A model generated the notes under the pieces. It saw only the letters and a list, made by a program, of their open reading frames with translations, ran no database searches and had not been told where the DNA came from. The translations under genes and the position numbers were made by a program. Of a stretch of DNA of 6,399 bases, positions 1 through 6,399 are shown in pieces. The DNA is from Fidelibacterota bacterium (GTDB taxonomy: Bacteria > Marinisomatota > Marinisomatia > Marinisomatales > TCS56): NCBI GenBank assembly GCA_030634675.1, contig DAOWAH010000100.1, forward strand, positions 1 to 6,399. The letters are read 5' to 3'. Each line of letters starts with the position of its first letter. Position 1 is the stretch's first letter.

Positions 1-263
1 GCTTGTTTATAAAATGGTGTTGTACGCAAATCCAACGGGATAGTGAATTTGGTACGCTTATTTTCAAAATATTCTTTGAGTTGTGAAATAATTTCCCGGC
101 AATCCTTCTGATCATGTTGAAGTACATCATCAGGAAAATATTTTTTCATAAAAACTTGCTGGCCTTTATCCAGACCTGGCAGAGCCAAGTAGCATAATCC
201 AAGATCAGATTTTAGTATCGTAAGTTCCCCAATCGGCGATTGATGTCGAGCATATTTAATCAT
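1..263 (-). CDS. ogt: Methylated-DNA--protein-cysteine methyltransferase, N-terminal part (cut by window edge)
   Basis: Translating the minus strand from the ATG at 261-263 gives 87 open codons running off the left edge of the window. Early on it has SPIGELTI (residues 9-16), followed by a helical stretch with CREIISQLKEYF (55-66) and then IPLDLRTTPFYKQ near the edge. This is the layout of the methyltransferase N-terminal domain followed by the linker (usually LDLxGTPFQ) that opens the catalytic DNA-binding domain. The family transfers the alkyl group from O6-alkylguanine (and O4-alkylthymine) in DNA to its own cysteine in a suicide reaction. That cysteine, in a PCHR motif, would lie beyond the edge and cannot be checked here. 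A short AAGG six bases before the ATG may serve as ribosome-binding site. The nearby upstream ATG (265-267) is out of frame and stops almost at once. The gene follows alkA after 37 AT-rich bases, so co-transcription is likely. Family is clear; Ogt versus another subgroup is not. Confidence 0.88.
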   Translation of the reverse strand, partial: MIKYARHQSPIGELTILKSDLGLCYLALPGLDKGQQVFMKKYFPDDVLQHDQKDCREIISQLKEYFENKRTKFTIPLDLRTTPFYKQ

Positions 264-300
264 GCATTGCCTTTTTTTATAGTAAATATTAAAAGTATAT

Positions 301-1185
301 TTAATGATTACCTAATATTCCCTGCTCATAGGCATACCAGAGATAAAAAGTAACCAACCCCCGGTAAGGCTCCCATTTACGGGCAATTTCATGCACCTTT
401 TTTACTGTCGGGCGTTCCTCAAGTTGATAAACTTTTTGCACAGCATTCAATAAGCCGATATCGGCGGTTGGCAACATATTTAGTCGATTGAAACCTACCA
501 GGGCGGTGTATTCCGCGGTCCAGGGTCCCACACCGTAGATGGAAATCAAATTTTCTAACAACTCCGTATCATCCAGATTATTCCAGTCTTCCAGAACGAT
601 ATCACCATTTGCAATGTCCCGTGCCAGACGGATTATGTAACGACTTTTGTTGTTGGTGAATTGTAAGGGGCGCAGGACGAGATCATCCTGTTGAGCTAAG
701 GTTTCAGCAATTGGGAATTCATATAATATGGTATCATCGAAGATATATTGTTTACCATAATTTTTAATGAGCCGGGTTTTCAGTGTTTCTGCAAATTTCA
801 GATTCAGTTGCTGATCAACGATGGCCGCCACCAACGCCTCAAAGGGGGATGCTTTCTGAAAAATTCTTAATCCTTTGAGTGGTTCAATTATTATTTCAAA
901 TAGCGGATCACCGGAAAGCAGATGGTAAAATCCATCCAGATTCTGCTTAAGACCAAAACGATTAATTAAGTTATCGGTTAAAACTGCAGTGTTTAGATCA
1001 GCACTAAATTCAACGAATAGTTGTGATTTATCGTTATGGTATACAATAGTGATTAGATGTTTATCGATCAAAGTGTAATAGGTGTCTCCAACTAAGCATT
1101 CGGTTAAACCAAATGGTTGGCGGGTGGTATCCTGCAGAGTCTGGTAAAACCGAAAATCCCTTGGGACAGCCAGTTTAATTTGCAT
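301..1185 (-). CDS. alkA: DNA-3-methyladenine glycosylase II (AlkA-type, HhH-GPD superfamily)
   Basis: This 294-residue protein has the size and order of AlkA-type glycosylases. An N-terminal beta-rich domain (about 1-105) is followed by the helical HhH-GPD domain, which starts at the conserved segment SPFEALVAAIVDQQLN (113-128). The helix-hairpin-helix that grips the DNA backbone is at about 212-227, with core YGVGPWTAEY. It is followed by LPTADIGL, where Asp242 matches the catalytic aspartate of the family. Near the C-terminus, WEPYRGLVTFYLWY (271-284) is the usual closing helix motif. The enzyme cleaves the glycosidic bond of N3-alkyladenine and related alkylated bases, leaving abasic sites for base-excision repair in the cytoplasm. 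Its ATG lies inside the end of the upstream EamA gene (11-base overlap) with no obvious Shine-Dalgarno sequence, which suggests translational coupling. The methyltransferase gene follows, supporting a role in alkylation repair. No key residue seems missing. The gene is AT-rich compared with the sec and kbl-like genes. Confidence 0.92.
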   Translation of the reverse strand: MQIKLAVPRDFRFYQTLQDTTRQPFGLTECLVGDTYYTLIDKHLITIVYHNDKSQLFVEFSADLNTAVLTDNLINRFGLKQNLDGFYHLLSGDPLFEIIIEPLKGLRIFQKASPFEALVAAIVDQQLNLKFAETLKTRLIKNYGKQYIFDDTILYEFPIAETLAQQDDLVLRPLQFTNNKSRYIIRLARDIANGDIVLEDWNNLDDTELLENLISIYGVGPWTAEYTALVGFNRLNMLPTADIGLLNAVQKVYQLEERPTVKKVHEIARKWEPYRGLVTFYLWYAYEQGILGNH

Positions 1186-2065
1186 GAATGGATGATTTTG
1201 TTTTTACATTAATTAATAGCACACCTGCTAATACCAAAAATGCTCCTAAAATCATGAGTGGGGTCAGTTTTTCGCCCAGGACTGACCAACCAATAACCGT
1301 CGCGATTACAGGAGGGAAAAAAGCAATATATGAGATTTTTGTCACCGAGATGTGGGAAAATAACCAGATATAAATTAACCACGCAAATACCGTTCCGAGT
1401 ATTGTCAAATACAATAGCGCTCCGATATTGATAAAACTCCATTCCATCTGGCGATCACCCTCGGTTACAGTAGATAATATTAATAATAAAATGCCGGCCA
1501 GGGTCTGACTCACGGCATTCATTGGAATTGTTTTAATTTTATTACGATGGCGCTTTAAATAAATATTGGGCCAGGCTGCAACAATAACCGCAAATGAAAT
1601 GGTTAATATACCAGCCGTAACATTTTCACCCCCCAGATTACCGCTGTCGAGTAAAATAATCGCCACGCCAATCATACCTGCGATAATACTGATAATCTTG
1701 CGCAGATTAAGTCGTTCATCCGGTAGTAAAAAATGAGCCATCAAGGTGACGATCAACGGAAACCCGGCCCAGATAATCGAAGATAGATTAGAATAGATAA
1801 ATTGGGTAGCCCAGTAACTCAAGGCATAACCAATTGCCAGATTCATTATACCGAAAGACAGATAGACCTTGATTGCCGTGGGATTCCAAACCGGATATTC
1901 TTTGCGCCAGATAACCAGCCCCCACAGAATCAAACCGGCCAGGAAAAAGCGCAAACCGGCACCAAAAAAAGGCGGCGTACCGGCCAGACTGATCTTTATA
2001 AAAAACCAGGTTGTACCCCAGATCAAGCATAAGGATATGTAAAGTGCTACTATCTTTGTTTTCAT
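1175..2065 (-). CDS. EamA/DMT-family membrane transporter (drug/metabolite transporter superfamily)
   Basis: The 296-residue, very hydrophobic protein has about ten predicted membrane helices arranged as two EamA repeats (roughly 8-139 and 150-287), the normal length for the family. Repeat 1 opens with the typical LIWGTTWFFIKISL (14-27) and ends around LPDERLNLRKIISIIAGMIG (114-133). Repeat 2 ends with the matching LGEKLTPLMILGAFLVLAG (263-281). Those paired glutamate-containing segments before the last helix of each half are the strongest family marker. Members sit in the inner membrane and mostly export amino acids, their analogues or other small metabolites, but substrate cannot be read from this sequence. 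The ATG is 17 bases past the secDF terminator. The only ribosome-binding candidate is a weak GCGGG directly upstream. The stop codon overlaps the alkA start by 11 bases, placing the transporter at the head of an alkylation-repair unit. A functional link with that unit is inference only. Confidence 0.9.
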   Translation of the reverse strand: MKTKIVALYISLCLIWGTTWFFIKISLAGTPPFFGAGLRFFLAGLILWGLVIWRKEYPVWNPTAIKVYLSFGIMNLAIGYALSYWATQFIYSNLSSIIWAGFPLIVTLMAHFLLPDERLNLRKIISIIAGMIGVAIILLDSGNLGGENVTAGILTISFAVIVAAWPNIYLKRHRNKIKTIPMNAVSQTLAGILLLILSTVTEGDRQMEWSFINIGALLYLTILGTVFAWLIYIWLFSHISVTKISYIAFFPPVIATVIGWSVLGEKLTPLMILGAFLVLAGVLLINVKTKSSIHAN

Positions 2066-2082
2066 TATCCCGCGAAGCTAAT

Positions 2083-2112
2083 AAAAAAACTCCGCGGAAA
2101 CGGAGTTTTTTT
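2083..2112 (-). terminator. Intrinsic terminator after secF, potentially bidirectional
   Basis: Positions 2083-2094 (aaaaaaactccg) and 2101-2112 (cggagttttttt) are perfect inverted repeats of 12 bases around a 6-base loop. On the minus strand this reads as an ACTCCG/CGGAGT core stem followed by seven T, a standard Rho-independent terminator, 26 bases past the secF stop codon. Because A and T tracts flank both sides, it could also end plus-strand transcripts, although no plus-strand gene is seen here. The EamA gene begins only 17 bases after the T tract, so that gene needs read-through or a promoter inside or upstream of the hairpin. Confidence 0.88.
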
Positions 2113-2138
2113 ATTGATTAAACTTAATGAAATTATTA

Positions 2139-3074
2139 TTACTTCTTTAATTTATCTTTAGCGTGCAATCTTAAAACAATCGGGCTGGCGACATAGATCG
2201 ATGAATAGGTGCCAATGATGACGCCAATGATCATCGCAAAAGCAAAATTGTGGATTACTTCACCACCCCATAACCAGAGTACAAATACCACTCCAAAGGT
2301 CGTCATGGAAGTAATGATCGTTCTGCTCAGAGAGGAATTAATACTTTGGTTGATAATTGAACTGAATTCGCTGCTCCGCATGCCTTTGACATTTTCCCTG
2401 ATACGGTCAAAAATTACAATTGTATCGTTAAGTGAGTAACCTACGATTGTCAGGAAAGCAGCCACAACTGATAGAGAAATCTCATAATCCATGATTGAAA
2501 AAATACCCAATGTTATAAAAACATCATGAGCCAAAGCAGCAATCGCCCCCAGGGCGAATTTGAATTCGAAACGCACTGATATGTAGATCAGGATCATTAT
2601 CAGGGCTGAGATAATTGCCAGATAGGCCTTGCCACTAAGTTCGGCTCCGATTTTTGGTCCTACTGTTTCTACTGACAGAATAAAATCAGTCTTATCGGTC
2701 GGTACATCATTGGGAAATGCTTCGTACAGAAAATCTACGATCCACTGGTTGAGATTTTCAACCTGATTTTCCAGAGTCGGCACGCGCAGGGAGACGGTGG
2801 AAAGGTCACCGAAATGTTTGATCTCATTTTTGCTGAAATCATAGGTTTGACCCTCAATACTGACCGCTGACAACACCTCCCGAATATCATAGATATCCAT
2901 CTCACTGGTATATTTGACGGCTACCATACTACCGCCCCGAAAATCGATGCTTAACCGGAGACCGCCTTGAAAAATAATTGACAGTAATCCAGCGATTATC
3001 AGCACCGTTGAAATGATTGTTCCCAGGCGTGATTGGGCCATAAAATCAATTTTAGTTTCTTTGATCAGTCTCAT
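2139..3074 (-). CDS. secF: Protein translocase subunit SecF
   Basis: The 311-residue protein matches SecF in length and design. It begins with a cytoplasmic start (MRLIKETKIDFM) and a first membrane helix at about 16-36. SIDFRGGS (42-49) leads into the periplasmic domain (about 50-135). The membrane part begins around VGPKIGAEL (138-146) and has five more helices. Signature motifs are ALAHDVFITLGIFS (180-193) and VGYSLNDTIVIFDRIREN (211-228), the latter carrying Asp217 in the position conserved between SecD and SecF. SecF pairs with SecD in the inner membrane and uses the proton-motive force to help pull exported proteins out of the SecYEG channel on the periplasmic side. It overlaps secD by 4 bases (ATGA, 3071-3074), so translation is probably coupled and gives equal amounts of both. 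The start at 3074 is preferred over the Met12 codon because the sequence before Met12 is itself typical SecF. A terminator follows. Nothing is broken. Confidence 0.97.
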   Translation of the reverse strand: MRLIKETKIDFMAQSRLGTIISTVLIIAGLLSIIFQGGLRLSIDFRGGSMVAVKYTSEMDIYDIREVLSAVSIEGQTYDFSKNEIKHFGDLSTVSLRVPTLENQVENLNQWIVDFLYEAFPNDVPTDKTDFILSVETVGPKIGAELSGKAYLAIISALIMILIYISVRFEFKFALGAIAALAHDVFITLGIFSIMDYEISLSVVAAFLTIVGYSLNDTIVIFDRIRENVKGMRSSEFSSIINQSINSSLSRTIITSMTTFGVVFVLWLWGGEVIHNFAFAMIIGVIIGTYSSIYVASPIVLRLHAKDKLKK

Positions 3075-4996
3075 ATGCTTAAGGTCTGTAATTGTTTACG
3101 GGAAGTTATACTAGTGAAAATTGTCCGGGTAACGAAGATAGCTGTAAACATACTGATGATGATACCCCAGAAGAGTACCGTTGCAAAGCCTCGCAGGGGG
3201 CCGGTTCCGAACTGATATAACACTAAAGCTGCAATGACGGTGGTAACATTAGCATCAATAATGGTTGTTAAGGCACGATCGTAACCACTGTCAACTGCCG
3301 CTCGCGGTGTTTTCCCTTTCCGTGACTCTTCTCGAATTCGCTCAAAAATAATAACATTAGCGTCGATCGACATACCGACGGTCAAAATCAATCCAGCGAT
3401 ACCGGGCAGGGTGAGCGTTGCGCCCAGGGATGCCAGAATCGAAAGCACCAGAATAATGTTCCAGATCAGGGCAAAACTGGCCACGATCCCGGCAAATTTG
3501 TAATATACCATCATAAACACCAGCACTATCATTAAACCGATGATCACTGAAATTGTGCCTTTCCGGATTGAATCAGCACCAAGGGACGGGCCAACAATTC
3601 TTTCTTCAATAATATTGACCGGTGCGGGGAGGGCACCGGCTCGCAGCACAATCGCGATATCTTTAGCTTCATCCATATTATCGAAACCGCGAATGACGGT
3701 TGAACCGCCGGATATGCGGTCTTCAATCACCGGAGCCATGCGGACATGATTGTCCAGAACGATGGCCACCCGTTTTCCGATATTGGCACCGGTTACCCGA
3801 GCCCAGGTCCGCATGCCATCGCTATTCATGTCCATCAGGATGATGTTCCGGCCGGCGTTAGTGCCACCCTGAGAACCGATGGTTGCTTTCGCTTCGTCAA
3901 TGACTCCGCCAGTGAGCTCGGATTCGCTCTCAAGATGATAGAGGCGATAAAATTTTTCCTCGGAGCCAGTAGCGTCAGTGAACGCTTCCGCTTCATTACT
4001 AAATAAAAATTGGCTGTTAGTAGTCATTAGTTTTTCACTAATCTTAGGCATGATCAGAATTTTTTTAATTGCATAATAATTTTTTTCTGGTACGCCAATG
4101 TCATTGCCTAGATTACGAAGCAGGGAAGAAAAGGGACGTTCGTCGAACAAGCGTTTATCAATAACCACCGAACTGTCGGAATCCGCTTCGCCCCCCTCAT
4201 CGGTTGTTACTTCACCAAATAATTCACTGACCGAAATGGATTCGTCATCGCTGACAAATTCTTCTGCCGGAGTTTCTTCGGTCGCACTGGTATCGGCTGG
4301 TTCTTCCACCAGATCCTCCAGTTCCTCGCTGCCTTTTAAAATTTTATCGATCTTGACTAATAGATCCTGAGTGACCTCAGGATTCTTGACCAGAATGAAT
4401 TCCAGCAAGGCAGTGCTTTGCAATAATTCCCGCGCCCTTTCCGGATCCTGAATACCAGCCAGCTCAACAATGATGCGCCGTTTGCCCTGTTTTTGGATGG
4501 TTGGTTCGGACACACCGAACTGGTCCACACGGTTACTGAGAATTTCCAGGACACGATTCATAGCATCATCAGCTTCTTCCTCGAGACCGCTGATAATATC
4601 AGAAGTACTGGCGCCATAATCGTGGTAGTAGCGCGGCAACCGGAGATTGGCTGCTTCCGCTTCCTGCTGGAACAAGCTGAAGAATTCTGCATCAGGATCA
4701 TTCAGACCTGTACGTACTTTATTGAGCACAGTTTCAAATTTGCGATCCTTATTCACAGCAAGGTTATTAATAAGTGTTGGTAAATCGGCTTCCAGAACGA
4801 TATGCATACCGCCTTTCAGATCGAGACCCTGCTTGATCGTCCGGGATTCGATGGCCCTCAGCTCGCCGGATTCCCGCAGCGTTTCCATTTGATCTGCGGT
4901 CATGGTTTCGTACTGCACTGTCGGCCAGAGCGTGTAAAGTGCCCAGGCCGCTATAATGCCGATTATGATGTATCGGGGTGTTAGTTTTTTGTTCAT
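3071..4996 (-). CDS. secD: Protein translocase subunit SecD
   Basis: This 641-residue protein has one N-terminal membrane helix (about 9-26), a large periplasmic region (about 27-475) and five C-terminal helices (about 478-625). Clear SecD signatures are QGLDLKGGMHIVLEAD (56-71), SNRVDQFGVSEPTIQKQG (154-171), LRAGALPAPVNIIEERIVG (451-469) and GMSIDANVIIFERIREE (541-557). The last contains Asp545, equivalent to the conserved aspartate implicated in proton coupling. SecD acts with SecF in the inner membrane to complete export through SecYEG, its periplasmic head domain contacting the emerging chain. Unusual is an insertion at 222-280 with 22 Asp/Glu and no Lys, Arg or His, probably a flexible acidic loop. 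Length is a little above the roughly 615 residues of E. coli SecD. It heads the secDF unit behind a possible promoter at 5040-5069. No strong Shine-Dalgarno sequence precedes the ATG. The yajC gene, often found just upstream, is absent here. Confidence 0.97.
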   Translation of the reverse strand: MNKKLTPRYIIIGIIAAWALYTLWPTVQYETMTADQMETLRESGELRAIESRTIKQGLDLKGGMHIVLEADLPTLINNLAVNKDRKFETVLNKVRTGLNDPDAEFFSLFQQEAEAANLRLPRYYHDYGASTSDIISGLEEEADDAMNRVLEILSNRVDQFGVSEPTIQKQGKRRIIVELAGIQDPERARELLQSTALLEFILVKNPEVTQDLLVKIDKILKGSEELEDLVEEPADTSATEETPAEEFVSDDESISVSELFGEVTTDEGGEADSDSSVVIDKRLFDERPFSSLLRNLGNDIGVPEKNYYAIKKILIMPKISEKLMTTNSQFLFSNEAEAFTDATGSEEKFYRLYHLESESELTGGVIDEAKATIGSQGGTNAGRNIILMDMNSDGMRTWARVTGANIGKRVAIVLDNHVRMAPVIEDRISGGSTVIRGFDNMDEAKDIAIVLRAGALPAPVNIIEERIVGPSLGADSIRKGTISVIIGLMIVLVFMMVYYKFAGIVASFALIWNIILVLSILASLGATLTLPGIAGLILTVGMSIDANVIIFERIREESRKGKTPRAAVDSGYDRALTTIIDANVTTVIAALVLYQFGTGPLRGFATVLFWGIIISMFTAIFVTRTIFTSITSRKQLQTLSI

Positions 4997-5039
4997 AGAC
5001 CGTGTTTAATTTGCGATAAAACAGAATTTACGAGGCCGA

Positions 5040-5069
5040 AATATACCGCCTTCGTCTTTCTGTTAGCAA
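5040..5069 (-). promoter_or_regulatory. Possible sigma70-like promoter for secDF
   Basis: In the 124-base gap between the kbl-like gene and secD, the minus strand has TTGCTA (5064-5069, 4 of 6 matches to the -35 consensus), then an 18-base spacer, then TATATT (5040-5045, 5 of 6 matches to the -10 consensus). Transcription would start near 5033, giving a leader of about 37 bases before the secD ATG. The -35 box lies within a 10-base palindrome, AGCAATTGCT (5065-5074), which might be chance or an operator half. No terminator with a T tract was found after the kbl-like gene, so read-through into secD is also possible. If the organism uses a Bacteroidota-type sigma factor, this consensus would not apply. 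Confidence 0.35.
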
Positions 5070-5120
5070 TTGCTTATTTCTCAATATCGGGTGATGTTTC
5101 TGCTAATGACACCCATAGGT

Positions 5121-6350
5121 TTAATGTGTCTCTTGATAGTTTTTCAGAACACCCAGTACGAAATCAATATCGGCTTCGGTGTGACTGGCTGACACCTGAA
5201 GGCGGATCTCTTCGTCACCCTTGGGTACAACCGGGAAGTTTAATCCGGTACCCAAAACGCCATTATCGGTGAGGAAGGTTACCAATTCGGATGTCCGTTT
5301 GGTATCACGAACCATCAGCGGAACCACCGGATGCGCTCCTGGGATGGTTTCATATCCGTTGGCTTTTAGACCGTTCTCGAAGCGCCGGGTCATTGCTCCA
5401 AGATGCTCGAGGATTTTCAAACCTTCCGGACTGTCCAGAATTTCCACCGCCTTCAACGCCGCGGAAGCTTCCGATACCGTGATGGGATTGGAGTAAATGT
5501 ACATCGGTGCGGTTTCACGCAAGTACTGAATGATGGTCGGGGAGGCTACCACATAGCCACCGTTAATGCCGAATGCTTTCCCCAATGTCCCGATGATGAT
5601 ATCCACCCGGGCGCCGCAGTAATCTTCGGTGCCTCGACCGGTATCACCGAAAGCACCCACACCATGGGAATCATCCATGATGGTGATCAAGCCTTCCTCA
5701 AACTGGTCTTCATACTTTTTGCAGACAGCAACGAGTTCCGCCAGCGGAACATTGTCGCCACGCATGCTAAATATGCCATCGGTGACCACCAGCGCTCGTT
5801 TACCTGTGCCGATGGATTCTTTTATCTTGGCCTCCAGGTCGGCCATATCGTTGTGCTTATAGATGGCTTTGGCTACCGGGCGTGACAGGCGCATGGCCTG
5901 GATGATGCAGTTGTGATTCAACGCATCGCTGATGAAAACCGTCTCTTTGGTAGTAAGGGGAACGATCACACCCATGCTGGTGACATAGGCCGAGCTGAAA
6001 ATCATGGCAGCGTCGCGACCATGGAACTGAGCCAATTTCTTTTCTAACGCGATATGGGGTGAATAGGTGCCACTGATGAAACGCACCGCCCCGGGCCCGG
6101 CACCAAATTTTTGTGCGGCGGCTTCTTCGGCGGCGATAACGTCCTTATGTAGGGACATACCGAGGTAAGAGTTGGAATTCATTTTAATAAATTCCTTATT
6201 GCCGTATCCCTCGATGAAGTAACGTGGTCCTTTAGTACCTTCCGCCGATTTCATTCCGGTTATGACTTTTTCGGCGCCTTTGGCGCTACCTTTTAAATTC
6301 AGATTATCCAGGTCTTGTTGCAATACCGTATTTAAGCGTTCGACAGACAT
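5121..6350 (-). CDS. kbl: Alpha-oxoamine synthase family enzyme, probably glycine C-acetyltransferase (2-amino-3-ketobutyrate CoA ligase)
   Basis: The 409-residue protein is a complete fold-type I PLP enzyme of the alpha-oxoamine synthase family (Kbl, BioF, ALA synthase, serine palmitoyltransferase). Visible active-site elements are SDALNH (141-146, His146 stacking on PLP), TDGIFSMRG (190-198, Ser195), DDSHG (226-230, with Asp226 and His229 as cofactor contacts) and GTLGKAFG (254-261, with Lys258 as the PLP Schiff-base lysine). The segment NFPVVPKGDEEIRLQVSASH (371-390) closely resembles the C-terminal part of Kbl, as do the spacing and the ISDALNH stretch. Kbl joins glycine and acetyl-CoA to 2-amino-3-ketobutyrate, or runs in reverse in threonine breakdown together with threonine dehydrogenase. 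No tdh gene is present in the window. Compared with E. coli Kbl, about two residues are missing between DDSH and the lysine, and the glycine-rich stretch after the lysine is shorter (GKAFGINGGY). Family is near certain; substrate is less so, and BioF or serine palmitoyltransferase activity remains possible. The start is fixed by a strong Shine-Dalgarno sequence. Confidence 0.85.
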   Translation of the reverse strand: MSVERLNTVLQQDLDNLNLKGSAKGAEKVITGMKSAEGTKGPRYFIEGYGNKEFIKMNSNSYLGMSLHKDVIAAEEAAAQKFGAGPGAVRFISGTYSPHIALEKKLAQFHGRDAAMIFSSAYVTSMGVIVPLTTKETVFISDALNHNCIIQAMRLSRPVAKAIYKHNDMADLEAKIKESIGTGKRALVVTDGIFSMRGDNVPLAELVAVCKKYEDQFEEGLITIMDDSHGVGAFGDTGRGTEDYCGARVDIIIGTLGKAFGINGGYVVASPTIIQYLRETAPMYIYSNPITVSEASAALKAVEILDSPEGLKILEHLGAMTRRFENGLKANGYETIPGAHPVVPLMVRDTKRTSELVTFLTDNGVLGTGLNFPVVPKGDEEIRLQVSASHTEADIDFVLGVLKNYQETH

Positions 6351-6355
6351 TTAGT

Positions 6356-6362
6356 CCTCCTT
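6356..6362 (-). promoter_or_regulatory. Strong ribosome-binding site of the kbl-like gene
   Basis: The minus strand reads AAGGAGG followed by five bases (ACTAA) and the ATG at 6348-6350. This is a full match to the anti-Shine-Dalgarno sequence at good spacing and fixes the start of the kbl-like gene. None of the other five genes has a comparable site, which suggests higher translation initiation for this one. The remaining 37 bases to the window edge (6363-6399) contain no promoter I would defend. Confidence 0.85.
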
Positions 6363-6399
6363 AAGTTTTTTGTAACCGTCCACAGTTTGAAATTAGAAA

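Noticed and set aside
264..300. TATAAA in the AT-rich gap before the methyltransferase gene, considered as a separate promoter
   Set aside because: The -35 position has only three matches to consensus, and such hexamers are expected by chance in a stretch this AT-rich. Co-transcription with alkA is simpler.
2400..3370. Similar motif sequences in secF (around 2390-2440) and secD (around 3325-3375), considered as a DNA repeat
   Set aside because: The similarity is at protein level (NDTIVIFDRIREN and DANVIIFERIREE) and reflects the known common origin of SecF and the membrane part of SecD.
4098..4370. A 90-codon plus-strand frame rich in serine, opposite the SecD acidic insertion
   Set aside because: The serine-rich look is what the reverse complement of Glu/Asp-rich codons produces. 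There is no separate start signal or domain.
5065..5074. The 10-base palindrome AGCAATTGCT in the kbl-secD gap, considered as an operator
   Set aside because: It is short, occurs once, and does not match an operator I can name. It is mentioned only as overlapping the promoter candidate.
5089..5114. GGGTG...CACCC inverted repeat after the kbl-like gene, considered as its terminator
   Set aside because: The stem has only five pairs around a 16-base loop and there is no T tract after it, so it does not meet the pattern of an intrinsic terminator.
5403..5885. A 160-codon open frame on the plus strand, inside the kbl-like gene
   Set aside because: It lies wholly antisense to a well-conserved enzyme gene, its translation has no recognisable domain, and other plus-strand frames overlap it. 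It is a shadow of the coding pattern on the other strand.

Overview
The window is a compact stretch of bacterial chromosome. All six genes lie on the minus strand, so the text is read from right to left. Nothing in it looks mobile, phage-derived or CRISPR-like, and I found no RNA gene. The content suggests a Gram-negative or deep-branching bacterium. SecD and SecF are separate proteins, SecD carries a long acidic insertion in its periplasmic part, Shine-Dalgarno sequences are mostly weak, and base composition is moderate. An FCB-type lineage (Bacteroidota, Marinimicrobia, Calditrichota and similar) is a guess from protein style, not a demonstrated assignment.

Layout in transcription order (high to low coordinates). 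First is a PLP-dependent alpha-oxoamine synthase (5121-6350), most like glycine C-acetyltransferase (Kbl), with the only textbook Shine-Dalgarno sequence in the window. A 124-base gap follows, with a plausible sigma70-like promoter for the next unit. Next come secD (3071-4996) and secF (2139-3074), joined by a 4-base ATGA overlap. They encode the accessory membrane subunits that use the proton-motive force to drive late steps of Sec protein export. The pair ends in a strong intrinsic terminator hairpin (2083-2112).

Only 17 bases beyond that hairpin begins a second unit: an EamA/DMT-family membrane transporter (1175-2065), an AlkA-type DNA-3-methyladenine glycosylase (301-1185, overlapping the transporter by 11 bases), and the 5' part of an O6-methylguanine-DNA methyltransferase gene (1-263, cut by the window edge). 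The last two form a DNA alkylation-repair pair: AlkA excises N-alkylated bases for base-excision repair, and the methyltransferase directly reverses O6-alkylguanine. This unit looks more AT-rich than the kbl-like and secDF genes.

Overall this is mainly ordinary housekeeping sequence. I see no convincing new system. The points most worth a second look are the terminator set almost on top of the transporter start (with a possible alternative hairpin over that gene's ribosome-binding region), the transporter overlapping alkA, and the SecD acidic insertion.
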